NCBI GenBank assembly: GCA_036346225.1
Contig: JARFIW010001344.1
Span: forward strand, 496,001-560,000
Length of the DNA: 64,000 nucleotides
From: Platerodrilus igneus
Lineage: Eukaryota > Arthropoda > Insecta > Coleoptera > Lycidae
Reading direction: 5' to 3'
Made by a program: the position numbers and the translations under genes. Shown one piece after another: positions 11,001-23,160 of this stretch. The notes beneath the pieces were generated by a model. It searched no databases. It worked only from the letters and a program-made list of their open reading frames with translations, and was not told the DNA's origin. Numbering within the stretch: position 1 is the stretch's first letter; each line of letters begins with the position of its first letter.

Positions 11001-12128
11001 AAGTTCATAGAATAAATGAAAATAAACTTACACATTAAGAAAAGCACACAATTTCAGAAATTATAAAAGTAAATCGGTCACCTTACATATTGTTAATTGA
11101 GAGCACACTGTATATAAAATACACGGGATTAAATGCATGAGAACATAAAGAGGTCTAAGAATAGTTTACAAGTAAAGATAAGATTTTAAAACGCAACAAA
11201 TTGCATCAAAATTAAATCACCGGAAAACCCAGATAAATTGGCATTGTAAAGATGTAACAATTGCGTGAAAAATATCATCGTACACACATTCTTAATAATT
11301 TATTATTAAAAAATCGTTACGTGACCGGAAGAAAACACATTTGTTCAAAAATACAATATTCTGTAGAAAAAAACAAGCACCAGGCGATTCAATTTAGATG
11401 ATAAAATTTAACAAACATCCGAATACGTGAGTTAATAGAAGGCAAAAGTTGGAAATTTTCAACTAATACCACGATATGCGGGGGGCATACGTGACAGTCT
11501 AGGCATGCATTGTTAGATTTAAACTAAATAATTCGTAAAAAGCCCAAGGTATGCGAGAGAAGCAGAAGTATCGTTCCAGAATGTAAATAAGCCAATGAAA
11601 TCAGGCGAAGGTAGGCATTATATATACGATAGTGACGGAACGACAGTTTAGTCTAAATTCAAACTGGGCAACGACTATATCCAAAAGTGTTAAGAACTTA
11701 CGTAACCAGTAAAGCAAAAATCGAAGGTCCTTGAATAAGTAAAAGATATTTTTGCTGACTTTCAGGAAACCATAAATCTGGTATACGTAGATATTCTGTA
11801 AAAAGGGAAAATTTTGAGAGTTGTAAATATCATCAATGATTATATTGTGTATTATAGAATTGCTTTATTTGATTCAATAAGATCTATTCGGGGAAAAAGC
11901 CTAATTCAACATTTCATAACATTAGGGCTCATTAATTCAAAAATCAAATAACAGCAATTTTATGACGCCCATCGTAGGAGCTCGTTAATCCTAAAATCGG
12001 GTAACACGTCAATTTAATGACACACCCAATCATAGAGCAAAACATAGCAAATTTCATGACATGCCCAATCGTGGGGCGAAGATCACAGCAATTTTATGGT
12101 AGGCCCAACGCTGGGGCGAATAACACAG

Positions 12129-12130
<2 letters not shown>
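10985..12130 (-). repeat. A+T-rich interspersed repeat, family E, minus copy
   Basis: Inverted partner of 7805-9450. It begins (on minus) with the tandem block at 12128-11940, next to (TA)n, and aligns through the 11090-11230 segment to 9220-9350. On minus, a TATA-like ATTATATATACG occurs near 11620. Function unknown. Confidence 0.6.
11940..12128. repeat. Tandem 40- to 58-bp repeats at family E terminus
   Basis: Four diverged units built around CAATTTTATGACNCCCAAT and GGGGCGAA, directly against (TA)n. The same unit occurs inverted at 7805-7875 against the other (TA)n. This looks like the subterminal repeat block of an element. Confidence 0.75.

Positions 12131-12170
<40 letters not shown>
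12131..12170. repeat. (TA)n microsatellite
   Basis: About 20 TA units placed exactly between a family E end (left) and a family F start (right). Confidence 0.9.
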
Positions 12171-12172
<2 letters not shown>

Positions 12173-13800
12173 ATATGATAACGCCGTACTCGGTGTAATG
12201 ACGTTTTTACTTAACTCTACCGCTCTGTGTTCTCAAATCAAATTTAATCTTATGAATTTTATTGTTATGCCACGGCTAGCCCTATTTAATCTACACAGAG
12301 TGCACAACGTTATGATGATCAATTTTTCTCTTTTCTACCTCTTTATGATTACCTATTTGTTTGAATTTATAGAACGAAGTCAATTAATTTCATATAATGA
12401 AAAGAAATATCATTTACAATTTTTGAAAAATATTTAAATACACTCTTCAATCAATCAATATCATATGTATCATTTACCCCCAAAATTTATATACTTTGAT
12501 CTCAATCTAAAGTCACCAAAAACTACCTCTTTTTACCAAAGAGACCTGGAACGTTCTGGACTCTTTTATAATATGTTACGTAAGTTTAACGTATGTAATG
12601 TTTGTTGTTGACTTTATCACAAGTTTATATAAAATGAATAAATTCAGTATTGAAATTTAAATAGAAAAAATATCTTAAAACTAACTGCATCTGACCTGCT
12701 ACATGTTGTTCGGGTTGTAGGTCAACAGCCCTTTGTTGTACTCATTCGTCTATCACTGCTCTGTTTAGTTGAACTCCTTGTTTTCCATAAATTACTTCGT
12801 GCTTCTTTATTTTACTTGCATAGATTCTCGCAACTCAAAATTGTACCAGAATTGTACCAAAATCGTCAATACTGATTTGAAATATTATATTGACCCAGAT
12901 TTGAATTATTCTCATTAACACATTTGAAATATTCTATCGCCCAATTCGAAATATGATACCATCCATTCGAATTATCATCAACACAATTGATTAATAATAT
13001 TTATCCACTCGAATTTAAATTATCATCACATTCTAAATATCCACACATTCGAATTTGAAGCCCTATTATTATTAATATTTAGTTTAAATAAATTACCTCA
13101 AATTCTGCTCACGTTAAACGGCAAAAGAAGTCTTTATAATTGTTGCACTTTATTTGTTACTATAACATACACTATTATATTATTAAATATTAAATTACGC
13201 GTGACTTTCTTTTTAGCAGTGTCGCAGTTTTGCCCTGCTTTAGTTTTAAACTGACTCGTCTTATCATTGCTCGGTGTTAAATATAGGCTGTTCCCACTAA
13301 CATGTGGGCTGGGTTTTCAACAAGTCTTATAGATACCTTAACCAATAAGGTCTTTGTATTTCCTGCATTTTGAAGTGGTTTCTGATGTAATATATTCGGT
13401 TTTCCGTGTAATGGCGTTTGCTTGATACCTTATTATTCGCTATCTTGACCATACGTTGTTTTGTTTAGATATCGCCTTTTCCATAATTAAACAAAATAAA
13501 AGATGTAACCTTAATTCCACTTTTGTTTATGTATTTTTGAAACTGCGTTTTCTTATCAAAATGCTTATTGTTCCTGCGTAATTACGTAAAGCTTTGTTAG
13601 GTTTTATCTCTTATCTTCCTATTATATTATAACTAACTAGAACACTTCTCAACGCGTGTATAATCACATGTGCTATCACTTCTTCTGAATAAGCGTACTT
13701 TTACTGAAAGATATTTTTACTTTGTCTTACTTAAAATTAATAAAGGTCTATATAACAGAATGTTGAATACTTGTATGTATTACCATAATTTTAGAATTAA
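12171..13800 (+). repeat. A+T-rich interspersed repeat, family F, plus copy
   Basis: Begins TTGATATGATAACGCC after (TA)n, as the copy at 21395 does. Shared blocks with that copy: CGGCTAGCCC, then GAGTGCACAACGTTA (about 12297), CTGACCTG (about 12695) and ACTCACGTT (about 13107). The right part resembles reverse-complemented 9760-9960. The right boundary is uncertain. No protein-coding capacity is seen. Confidence 0.6.
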
Positions 13801-15785
13801 TGAATAAAATTTAGTTAGGTTCGTAAAGAAAATAAATTTTAGAAGCCAATGCAATTTATTTATTAATTTAATGGAGTTTAAGTGAGCGAGTAATTACGTA
13901 TAATACGCAAAAAAAGCATGAAAAATCGATAATACCAAGGTGAAACGCTTTGCTAACACATAAAACAGCCGTTGAATATAAAATACCTTGAATAGCCAAC
14001 TCTTAGAAATGTTGTGTTAAAAAGTCGGTTAATTGAACACCTGCAGGTTTTCGAAATGTCAGGTTCCTCTTATTTGTGTAGATAAAAGACAGTATTCTAA
14101 GGATATCGAGTAAACGGTTGGAGGGTTCGTGTAAATGTTAACTAAAAGTTTCCTTAAAGTGCAGAAAGGATAGACGGTCAATGAGATACGTCGGAATGAG
14201 ACAGGCATAATGACAGTCCATTTCAAAAAGCACGTATACAAGTCCACATAGAGTAAAAAGAACGCAGACAGTAATATCGATTCTCTACCACTCAAACAAG
14301 GTTAGAAGAAAACATATAATATGCATAAGAAAGAGACAGCGTTAATATAGGCGGGGTTTTTAAGACGTCAATGAATATATTATTGGTCGATATCGTTAGT
14401 TGTACAACAGACAAACACAGGGATATTTGAAGTCGGGTTTTTCGGAAAATATCGTAACGACGCGCTAAATTTCGGAGATTTCGAAAACGGTAGAAACAAA
14501 ATTTGAGAAAGTGTTATTTTAAATTGGCTTTTTCACGGGAAGAGTGGCCTAGAGGTGGCATTTGAAATCATATAAATACTCAAAGAGAATTAGCATTGCT
14601 CTCTCTATTAACTTCAATCTCTTAGTATTTTCACCGCTTCAGAATACGAGTTTGTAAGTATACATATTTTTAAATTAAATAGTACGGTGTTGGCCTCATA
14701 ATTTAATACGCGAATAGTGTCGAATCTAAATTTTAATTTGAGGTGCAACATTTATCTTAAACAAGCTCGTGAAGTGACGTGAAGTAACGTAAATTTAAAT
14801 TAAATTAAACTAAAGTACGCAATTATGAAAGAAGTGTAATTAATTTAGAGTTGGATTTGGATGCACCGTGAAGGCAGAGCAAACAGCACAACTTAAATGG
14901 TGTTCCTCTACAAAGAGCTAGAAGCGGCCAGCAGAGCAGAGCGAAACTACTTTACCGCATCGTCAATGGAGTAGAAATCTTCAAGAAATTCCAGGTAGCG
15001 CTTTAAAATTGTTGTTGTTATAAACTATGAAACTATGAAAGTTGCGTGACGTGTGACAGTGAATTTTGAAGGTATTGTGCATTAATTTGCGTATTGAAAA
15101 TAATACGTATAACTAACTTTATTATGGTATTTAAATAGAAATCTAAAGGTGTATATAAAGCTTATTAACGTTCCATCAGCAATTTAAAATTTTTATTGTT
15201 ACGAGTACATGGGTTTGTTTTTTTTGTTTGTTGTAAGAGTATGCGAAGTACAAAAGCATACATTATTCATAATTAACTGAGTTATCATTAGCTCACCATA
15301 CTCCAGAGTATACTAATTTAAAATAAATTATAAATAAAGAAAGAAAATAAGGTATTATTCAGGGCCCATTTACTCCGGGTATATTCAATGTGTTTGATAT
15401 TTTAAATTAAAATCCAGGACAGTACAAAAATAGAATTTATTGAGGTGTAACTTGATCTCTGAAATGTGGATAATCTTGAATTTTATTTGTAAATAGTGGT
15501 AAATAAACATTGTATGATTGTTGTATTATTTTGTGGTTTTATTGAGAGTGTGCGTGAACGATACAGAATATAATAGTGAATCTAGGTATCCAAGAGGGGG
15601 CCCAATTGAGTTAGCCTGGGAACTGAAGAAGAATTAAGGTGATGAAGAGAGGAATCTGGGTAAGAGATGAATATTTTTATTAAATTTTTCTATTGTGTGA
15701 AATTTATTTTCGATTTTGGAAAATAAATAAAATTTTTAAATGTTTTTTTTTTACTCTGTCGATTATTCATAAGGGATACACGGCA

Positions 15786-15786
<1 letters not shown>
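13801..15786. other. Gene-free stretch
   Basis: No coding frame is recognised. At 14570-14645 an ATATAAATACTC box is followed by pyrimidine-rich sequence and TCAATCTC, and AATAAACATTGTATG followed by GT/T-rich sequence occurs near 15500. These look like a promoter and a poly(A) site, but nothing links them to a gene. Confidence 0.35.

Positions 15787-15842
<56 letters not shown>
15787..15842. repeat. (TA)n microsatellite
   Basis: About 28 TA units, the longest run in the window, followed by ATAAATATATAAATA variants. Confidence 0.9.
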
Positions 15843-15846
<4 letters not shown>

Positions 15847-17700
15847 TATAAATATATAAAATAAAATTAATCGTTGATTTTGAAAAAGAACGATTAATTA
15901 GATTTATATCAAATGACTGTGGCAGAATTAGTAAAACTGATAAACGTATTTCTTAAGATTCCGTCGACAAGTTACGTATTAAATCATATAATGGGTACAC
16001 AATATCGCAAGACCGTCTCTGCTGCTTGGCATTAGTATCGATTGGAAAGAATTTATTTAGAAAGTTAAAGAAAACTTTTGTGATTCTGTCATAAATATCT
16101 TTGGGACAGACAAAGAGAGAAGCATCAACCTGATATACCAGTAAATAAGTCAAATTATGAGTTGTAAATACTCACTGTATGTTTGTTGTGAGTTAGTGCG
16201 ACCTCCCGTTGTCTACTGAATTATTATATTATTAGTAATTAAATTTGATAGTAGATTTAATTATGAATATATTTATAATTTTTTGTTGTGCGACGTAATA
16301 AAATGCTCTTTTCTATAGTAACCTCATTTTACACTTTTGTAATCCACGTATTACTACAGCATAATAAAGTACTTCTCTTATTATTTTTTTCTTATTATTT
16401 ATTAAATACAAGTATAATGTAAATTTAAATGTAGTCGGTAAAGTATGTAAATGATCTTTTTGCACTCCTGTAGGGCAAAGTTTAGGTTACCTAAAACATT
16501 TACTGTTGTTCTGTTCCTAAAGGTAAAAACTTTTCATAAAATATCTTTGAACGGATAAAACAGCAAATGTGAATAAATTTAATATGCACCGACAAATTCT
16601 AAATAAAATTCTAGAATACAAATGACAAACCATTTTGTATCGGCAAGTTGCCCTTTATAATTAAAATCATTAATCCTGCAAGAGAAAATGCATAACACAA
16701 TTAATTTTGGAAGAGATAATCTGACAAATCCGTAATGAAATGCATCAGTTAGTTGTCATCGAATAAAGATACAACGTTATAAAGCACAGTTTTTGTCTAG
16801 TTTTGCATACAGATGTCGTTAAAGGGAATTAGCCAACTGGAGTAATTAACTGCGGATCCCTTAGCGATGCTAGTGTCTAACATACAATGTGACAGTGCTG
16901 AGGTGACTTTTGTGATGTCAGATCATTAATTTATGTTACAAATCAGCTTATTCGAACCCTCAGAGCTGCTCTGCATTTTTAGGCGGGTTCTTATTATGAG
17001 GGAGCTCTGTAAATGAGAAACGCGTGATAATCCCTCGAACTTGGTGCACTGCAACTAATTATCCGCCAAGACAACCCTTTCATATACGTAGGCTACTAAG
17101 CTGGCTTCTCCACCGTGTAATTGTAATAATTGTGTTTCAAACTGTATATAATGGGAACTGTCGCTCTAAGAAAATCGGTATTTGAAGTCGTTAATATTGT
17201 GAGGCTGAGTTCGGTTTCTAACTTAATACTGTAAAGTACTGCAGCTAGATTGTCCGTCAACATTTTAATTTGCATTTATACTATGGTTCCTGAATTGTCA
17301 AGCTCGGCTTTGTAAGTCGATTGCTGTTCATCTTTTATATCCTGTAAATGGCACATCTGGGAACTCTGGTCGCACGTTTACGTCCTGGTCAGCGTAGGTT
17401 AGCGTAAATGTAATGAATGTTATCGTTGATTTGAAATTTAATTACAAAAGGGTCGCACACACTAACGATCTAAATCTAAATAATCATTTAACAGCACCAG
17501 TTTTGCGTATACATTGGCTAGAAATATCCAATGGAAAAAGTGTATTAGATTTTACAGCAGTTAGATCCTTTTTCCAATATAACGGTTCTATTCAAGCATC
17601 TGATGAGAAATTAAAATGTAGAATATTCTATTAAAATTTGTACATAGTGTGACTATATAAAGAAAAGTTTGGAAAAATGAAATTACAAAGAGGGATTGCG
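15843..17700. other. Gene-free stretch
   Basis: Short open frames at 15953-16153 and 17413-17634 show no recognisable motif and have the composition of chance frames. No repeat partner was found elsewhere in the window. Confidence 0.4.
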
Positions 17701-17727
17701 TGCACTTTGTATTACTATCTAGCAGTT

Positions 17728-17948
17728 GATAATGAACAGATAACCAATTACCTACTATAACACTAGCAGACCTTCAAACAAGATACTACACCCAATGTTA
17801 AATGAGAAAGTTGGTGAACAGAAACCAATAAGTTTCCAGCTATTATTAGTTTCCTTTGACCAACTTCCTCATTTAACAGTGGGTTTGGTACTTTCTTAGA
17901 AGGTCTGCTAGTGTTATTGTAGATAATTGATCATCTATTCATTTTCAT
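17728..17948. mobile_element. MITE-like hairpin with about 100-bp arms
   Basis: Left arm 17728-17826 is the reverse complement of 17849-17948 at roughly 85% by eye; both contain AACACTAGCAGACCTTC and AATGAGAAAGTTGGT-type blocks. A 22-base spacer separates them. A near-palindrome of this size suggests a foldback MITE. No clear target duplication was seen. Confidence 0.65.
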
Positions 17949-17949
17949 C

Positions 17950-18250
17950 TTGTCTTTGACTAGTTATTAAATTTCGTCTGGCAATGCCATTTTTGCTATT
18001 ATGTCGGAGACTTGAAAAAGTTCCCTGTCGTTAGCTGTTTACATTCGAGTATAAAGGGCACATGAGAAATTTTTGTGCAATTATTAATACATTACGATTT
18101 GTGTACAATTCAAGAAATTAGTTGTTTGTTTTGCAAAGAGGAATGTGCCAGTCTGATGAGTTGCAGTAACAACGAAACTTGACATGGGCTTTTCTCTTTG
18201 CAAAATAACCAACAATTTAATGAATTTTTTTCACTATACTCAAATCACTA
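17950..18250 (+). repeat. Dispersed repeat family G, copy 1, with hammerhead-like fold
   Basis: Aligns by eye with 38730-39030: shared GGAGACTTGAAAA, GTTAGCTGTTTACATT, TTATTAATACATTA, TTGTGTACAATT, TTTTGCAAAGAG blocks. The second half folds into the hammerhead-like hairpin at 18121-18213. Confidence 0.65.
18121..18213 (+). ncRNA. Hammerhead-like RNA, degenerate at stem III
   Basis: A 20-bp outer stem pairs 18121-18140 with 18194-18213 (three mismatches). Inside are an exact CTGATGA at 18153-18159, stem II GTTG/CAAC (18160-18163, 18170-18173) and GAAA at 18174-18177. After GAAA the sequence is CTTGACATGG: stem III and the UH cleavage site are not well formed, so it is probably inactive. The related copy at 39.0 kb has stem II GCTG/CAGC, a compensatory change. 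Confidence 0.55.
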
Positions 18251-18531
18251 TATTTAAATTACATTCCCAATTTCAGACATAAATATTGATTTGTATCTAG
18301 CAGTTATAAAATGTTTTTAGACTTAAGATGTACTCTTTATTTCTAGATTTTAAGTAACTGTTTGTACGTAATCCTTTTGGAAAATGTGTCTTGAAAAAAG
18401 AAGTTTGTAAATGTAGCAATTATTAGTATTTGAAAAAATGTTTGACAATGAATATTCGATGTTGTAATAAGTATGATGTTGGATTTTCATTGTTTCATTT
18501 AATTTGAGCTAACAGTACAGTGCGCTATTTA

Positions 18532-18533
18532 TA

Positions 18534-18586
<53 letters not shown>
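18532..18586. repeat. (TA)n microsatellite
   Basis: TA run interrupted once by CA. Confidence 0.9.
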
Positions 18587-18588
<2 letters not shown>

Positions 18589-20793
18589 CTGTGTTCTGTA
18601 GTAATGGTTCCCGACGCTGTGTATCAAGGACGTGAAGATGATGCTAGTAAAAGTGCTGCCCTAATTATTTTTATTTGCTCAGTTTAAATGAAACCACTAG
18701 AATTAGACATCAAATTTATAATGACATGAAATGTTATCTAACAAACAATTTTTCAAATGACAATTGCTACATCCACAACAACATTTCCATAACAAACTTT
18801 AACAGGAACACTAAAATCTAAAGATGAGACCCAATATAGCCACAATAGTCTTTTCCAACAAACATTTTATGTTCAGGATAAAAAGTCATTACTATTAGAT
18901 AATCACTCGCTTACACTAAAATATAGTCGAAAAATCTCTTTCTCTAATTAAGATTTTCATTCACAAATCATTTTCTATTTAAAACTTATTATATACAAAC
19001 GTTTAAAAACTAAGTCGGATAATTTTTAGAACCTCCCTTTAAAATCGAATATAAACCTATCTCATCAGTTATGTTCAATAGTTTTCATTGTACACTGGTA
19101 AAAATATATCGCAGGTCAACTACCTTCAAATCAAATTATCCACTTGTACAACTCACACAAAGACTTACACACAGAATCTTAAATAGCTTAACTTAGGTTG
19201 GTGGTCCTTTTACATATCGTAAGCTTACATCCATGTCCAAAATCACTGAAAAAATACCATTAAAGTTGCATGTCAAATTAATATACCAAGATTGTTCAAA
19301 TCGCTTAAAATTAATTTACCATTAAATATCATTTCAGTTTTATGTATGATCTCATCTCAATTGATTTTAATTCTTTATTCCATTTTTAAAGCAGTGTAAT
19401 TATCTACCATTTTCCGAATGGTAATAAACTTTCAATACTGTCGATTACTGACGTCTGTTTACTATTTACTATAAATACTTTACTACTAGAGACCGCTTTA
19501 ACTGCCTCTTTTAATGGTTTTTATATACCCGAGCCCTACTGGTACGTCACAAATCAAGAAAAAACTTGGTTAGTTGGGGTGTTACTTTTTTCTTTTTATT
19601 GGTTTAAAATAGAGTTTTAAGGTGGAAGTGCATGCTTTTGCATCAAATCTAGATCTTTTACATGATGTAATGTTTACAGGATGTGGCGTTTACGGCCCGA
19701 GGCTATCGTTAATTAATACATTTACACGCGTTATCTTTTATCTTTCAAGATTTATTACTGCAATTCGCTTCATTATACGATCATTATCAAGCGAAACTAA
19801 TAAATCAAGCTATTTATGTGTGTTGATACTTGTTCTATTTCATATTATGGCCGCCAATTGGAATGGCCGGTTTCCCTTAAGACCAATGGACTGTTATCGA
19901 GGTTTTATTTAATCACATCTTTACTCTTTAATATATTACATACGCGCTTTTTGTCAAAAATGCGAATGTATGTTTACCATTATTATACACGCGACTTTAC
20001 ATTCTAAACATAAATTTAGTTTTCTGCTATCAAATTCTTGACAAAGTATTAAACAAAACCGTTTACACGCGCAATATCCTAATTTCTATCTAAAAACACG
20101 ATTCCTTTTTAACTAAGTTCGGAAATTCTTTAAAAAAGCACGGGTTTAAGCCTTTATAATATAATATACTAAGCGCATACATATTTTAAAGGGGTATCAT
20201 TTGTAATTTGATAACAAAAGAATGCGTCTCTAGATGAAAAAAATTTTAAATCTAAAAGATATCAGATTAATATAATACATAAAGAACGTAGTTAAATGAT
20301 CTAGTTCTAGAATGTACTGGGATGTAGTATAGCAACATATGTAATGCAGCGTGTACAATAGCGAGAGTTTAAAAAATTGCTGGATTGGCCTAGAAGAATT
20401 ACGTTAGGGGTCGTTTTATTTAAAAACAAACCCATGTATAGTGGGGGATGAGTATTACTTGAAACCCCGACGTGAGCATATTATTGACGTACTCTCAATA
20501 CCGTACGTAATTAATTGCCTACATAAAATGTACAAAATTTGGCAGCCAACGATTATTTAAAATATTGAAGTGGAAATATACATTTAAAATGGAATTAATA
20601 CTATCGTAGGATAGAGTTTACTTAAATTTCGAGACTAGCATGGAAGATTCATGAATGTATTTAAATGGTTTAGTATTTGATGACGTACGAGCATTTGTAT
20701 GAAAAATTGATTTAGTAAAACAATTAATGATATTTACATAAAGTACTCATCCCTTGTGATCTTATATACCCTTAAATAACCTTATTATGACAG

Positions 20794-20798
<5 letters not shown>
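18589..20798. other. Gene-free stretch
   Basis: Open frames at 19622-19912 and 19816-20007 overlap each other in different frames and show no motif. No repeat partner was recognised. TTATATACC near 19524 looks TATA-like without a supported transcript. Confidence 0.4.

Positions 20799-20825
<27 letters not shown>
20799..20825. repeat. (TA)n microsatellite
   Basis: First of three TA tracts that delimit the two tandem units at 20826-21395. Confidence 0.85.
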
Positions 20826-20829
<4 letters not shown>

Positions 20830-21072
20830 TTATAAAATACATAACAGTTAATAAGATGTAATAATAACGTAGACTTTTATGCAAAGCCCAAATGATCACT
20901 TCAAATCGAGCTAGTAATTGAAAGATGGAAAATATTAGTTCTTGAACAAGACTTGAACCTGTACCTTAGTCTTTCTAGAACCATCCGTTTACTAAGTTTA
21001 TTATTTCATCTTATTAACTGTAGTACATTAGTATTTATCAACCTACCTTGTGTGATTAACTACCTAAAATAT

Positions 21073-21110
<38 letters not shown>

Positions 21111-21356
21111 AAGATGTATCTGTAAACAAACTCTTATGAAAATAATAAGAACCATTGACAAATACAAATCGGGCTGGTAGTTATATAGCCATTAAGAAAA
21201 CATTAGCTTTATTACTTCATAGGGGAGGAAACATCCACTGACCAATGGTTTCGGCTTGTTAGCCTCATCAGAGTGGAATAGTTCCCAAGAACCCTATGAA
21301 GTAATCGAAGCTTACTTTATATACAATTTTCTTATTGCGGACTGCAAATAACTTGT

Positions 21357-21395
<39 letters not shown>
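20826..21395. repeat. Two tandem about 285-bp units, each ending in (TA)n; one carries a hammerhead
   Basis: Unit 1 is 20826-21106 and unit 2 is 21107-21395. Their starts align: TAAGATGTA...ACTTTTATG...CAAATCGAGCTAGTA at 20852 against TAAGATGTA...ACTCTTATG...CAAATCGGGCTGGTA at 21109. Each ends in a TA tract (21079-21106 and 21361-21395). Unit 2 holds the hammerhead at 21211-21305; the equivalent part of unit 1 is diverged and has none. Tandem units with hammerheads are typical of PLE-derived satellites and retrozymes. Confidence 0.6.
21211..21305 (-). ncRNA. Hammerhead ribozyme, type I, complete consensus core
   Basis: On minus. Stem I: CCACT (21276-21272) pairs AGTGG (21239-21235), extended after an internal loop by GGGAA/TTCC and by a perfect 14-bp outer arm (21211-21224 with 21292-21305, ATTACTTCATAGGG). 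Core CTGATGA lies at 21271-21265. Stem II is GGCT-AACA-AGCC. GAAA follows, then stem III ACC-ATT-GGT and the cleavable GGT-C with C at 21240. All invariant hammerhead residues are present. Cleavage would fall between 21240 and 21239. Known hammerheads cleave their own transcript and are spread by PLEs and retrozymes; the host element here is not identified. Confidence 0.85.
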
Positions 21396-21396
<1 letters not shown>

Positions 21397-23160
21397 ATAT
21401 GATAACGCTGCACGTCGATGTAATTATACTCTTAGTCTCCTTCTAATCACAACCGCTTTGTGTATTTTAATATCCTGAAATTTAAATATTTCTCGGCTAG
21501 CCCAGTTTAATTCACATGGAGTGCACAACGTTACGATAATCAAATAATTTACCCCTCTTCTCTAAAACATTTCCTGCTTTGAATGATAAAACAAAGTCGA
21601 TCAATATTTGTATAATGAGGAAGAAAAAAAATCGTATACACTTCACAGCTTAATCTGTTTTACTGTATGACAAAAATGAGCCCCTGAATCAAATAACAAT
21701 AAATTTTAAATTGTTTATCTCTAAACATTAAAGCTCCCTTTCCTTATTTTAAAGCCAGCAAAATGACGTTGTACTTTACTAAAAATTTTTCTGGACGTTC
21801 AAAATTTTTCCTTTTTTTACAAAAATTTTTACGAATAAAAATAAATTTCTGATGCCCCTTTACATAAAATATTCAGGTATAAAACATGATCAACGTTCAA
21901 AAAAAAAATATAAAGAGAAAATGTCTTATACTAGATAGTTCTGACCTGTAGTTTTCCTTATGCGTCTTTCTACTGCGTGCTGTGGATCCGTACCCCAATA
22001 TTACATTCAGTTGAGTTGCTCCATTCAATTTATTTCGTCTCCCAATTTTAACCCGTTTAATCAATAATCTAGTATTTTCTTAATCTCCCTTGGATTTTCT
22101 TAATGTTATTTAGAGTTTCGTACTGTTTTCGTGATTTCACTTAGATATTTGTAATGTGACTTAAAGCTTTATATTATAAATATTTAACCTAAATTAATTA
22201 ATAAACTTCTACTCACGTTTTCCAGCAAACGCCGAAACTTGTCTCATATATTTTCACTATAATTTATTTTAAAATTTTTATAACACCACTTTTCACATAA
22301 ATTTGATCATTTAATTTGAATATTTACTCGACGCGTAAATTCTTGAGTATGAATGATGTAGCTTGTGCTTGGTTTAAACTAAGAATGTCTGCTTGTAAAA
22401 TTCGCGTGTTATATAGTCTAGGTTCCGTCTAAAAATTCATTGGTTATCTGAACTGTTGTTCAAAATTTACGACTAACCATCGGTTATTTTAGATGTTTTG
22501 GGCTATTACGGGTATATCTGTGATAATAACTTGTCGGAACGTAGGTACTTGTGGATTTCTAGTTTGTATTTATTTAAGACTGTGTGTTTTGATGTTGTTA
22601 CGGGAATTTCTAATTCGTCTTGGCACGTAATTTCACTTATGACTTTTGTTTGTCTAGATAATACTTTGGGATTTGTATTTACTCTATCTAGAAAATCACG
22701 TAGACAAAGTGACGTAAATTAACATATTTCTGTTTACACCCTACGTTTCCAAAGCGTATTTATTTCAATGGATGCGTTTCTTATCAGGACGCTATACTAC
22801 CTCCTTTTACTATCGCATGTATAATGTAAATTGTATTATGATTTTCTAGCTTTTTACTGCATTTAATGCAAATCGATTTACAATTTATAAATACTTTTGG
22901 TTTAAGACAAGTTTGATTGCGTGTAGAGTTATTTTTTATGCTGAATGTGTGTTTATTGTTGAATGATATGCTTCTCGGCATTAATTAAGATGAACTGCGA
23001 TCTTTATACAGGGTGTTTAATGTTTGCTTTTTGCATAATTTGCAAATTACGCATTTTTCATGATAAATAAATGTGTTTTTCTAACTCCTAGTACTATTTA
23101 CTTGTATTGTGTAACCATTATAACTCAATATACCCCTAAACAACCCCCTTGTTATAGCAT
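21395..23160 (+). repeat. A+T-rich interspersed repeat, family F, fullest copy
   Basis: Begins TTGATATGATAACGC after (TA)n, as at 12171, and runs to about 23160 where it matches reverse-complemented 9470. Its length is about 1.77 kb. The open frames inside (22498-22722, 22784-22981) show no motif and are not conserved in the other copies. A TATA-like TTATATAG lies on the minus strand near 22410. Possibly a terminal repeat or non-autonomous element; unknown. Confidence 0.65.

Noticed and set aside
17597..17610. Additional hammerhead core at TCTGATGAGAAAT
   Set aside because: CTGATGA is followed at once by GAAA without any stem II, and no stem I partner is nearby.
19622..20007. Two overlapping plus frames with hydrophobic stretches
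   Set aside because: Different frames, no similarity to a known family, and no start or splice context; chance frames in A+T-rich DNA.
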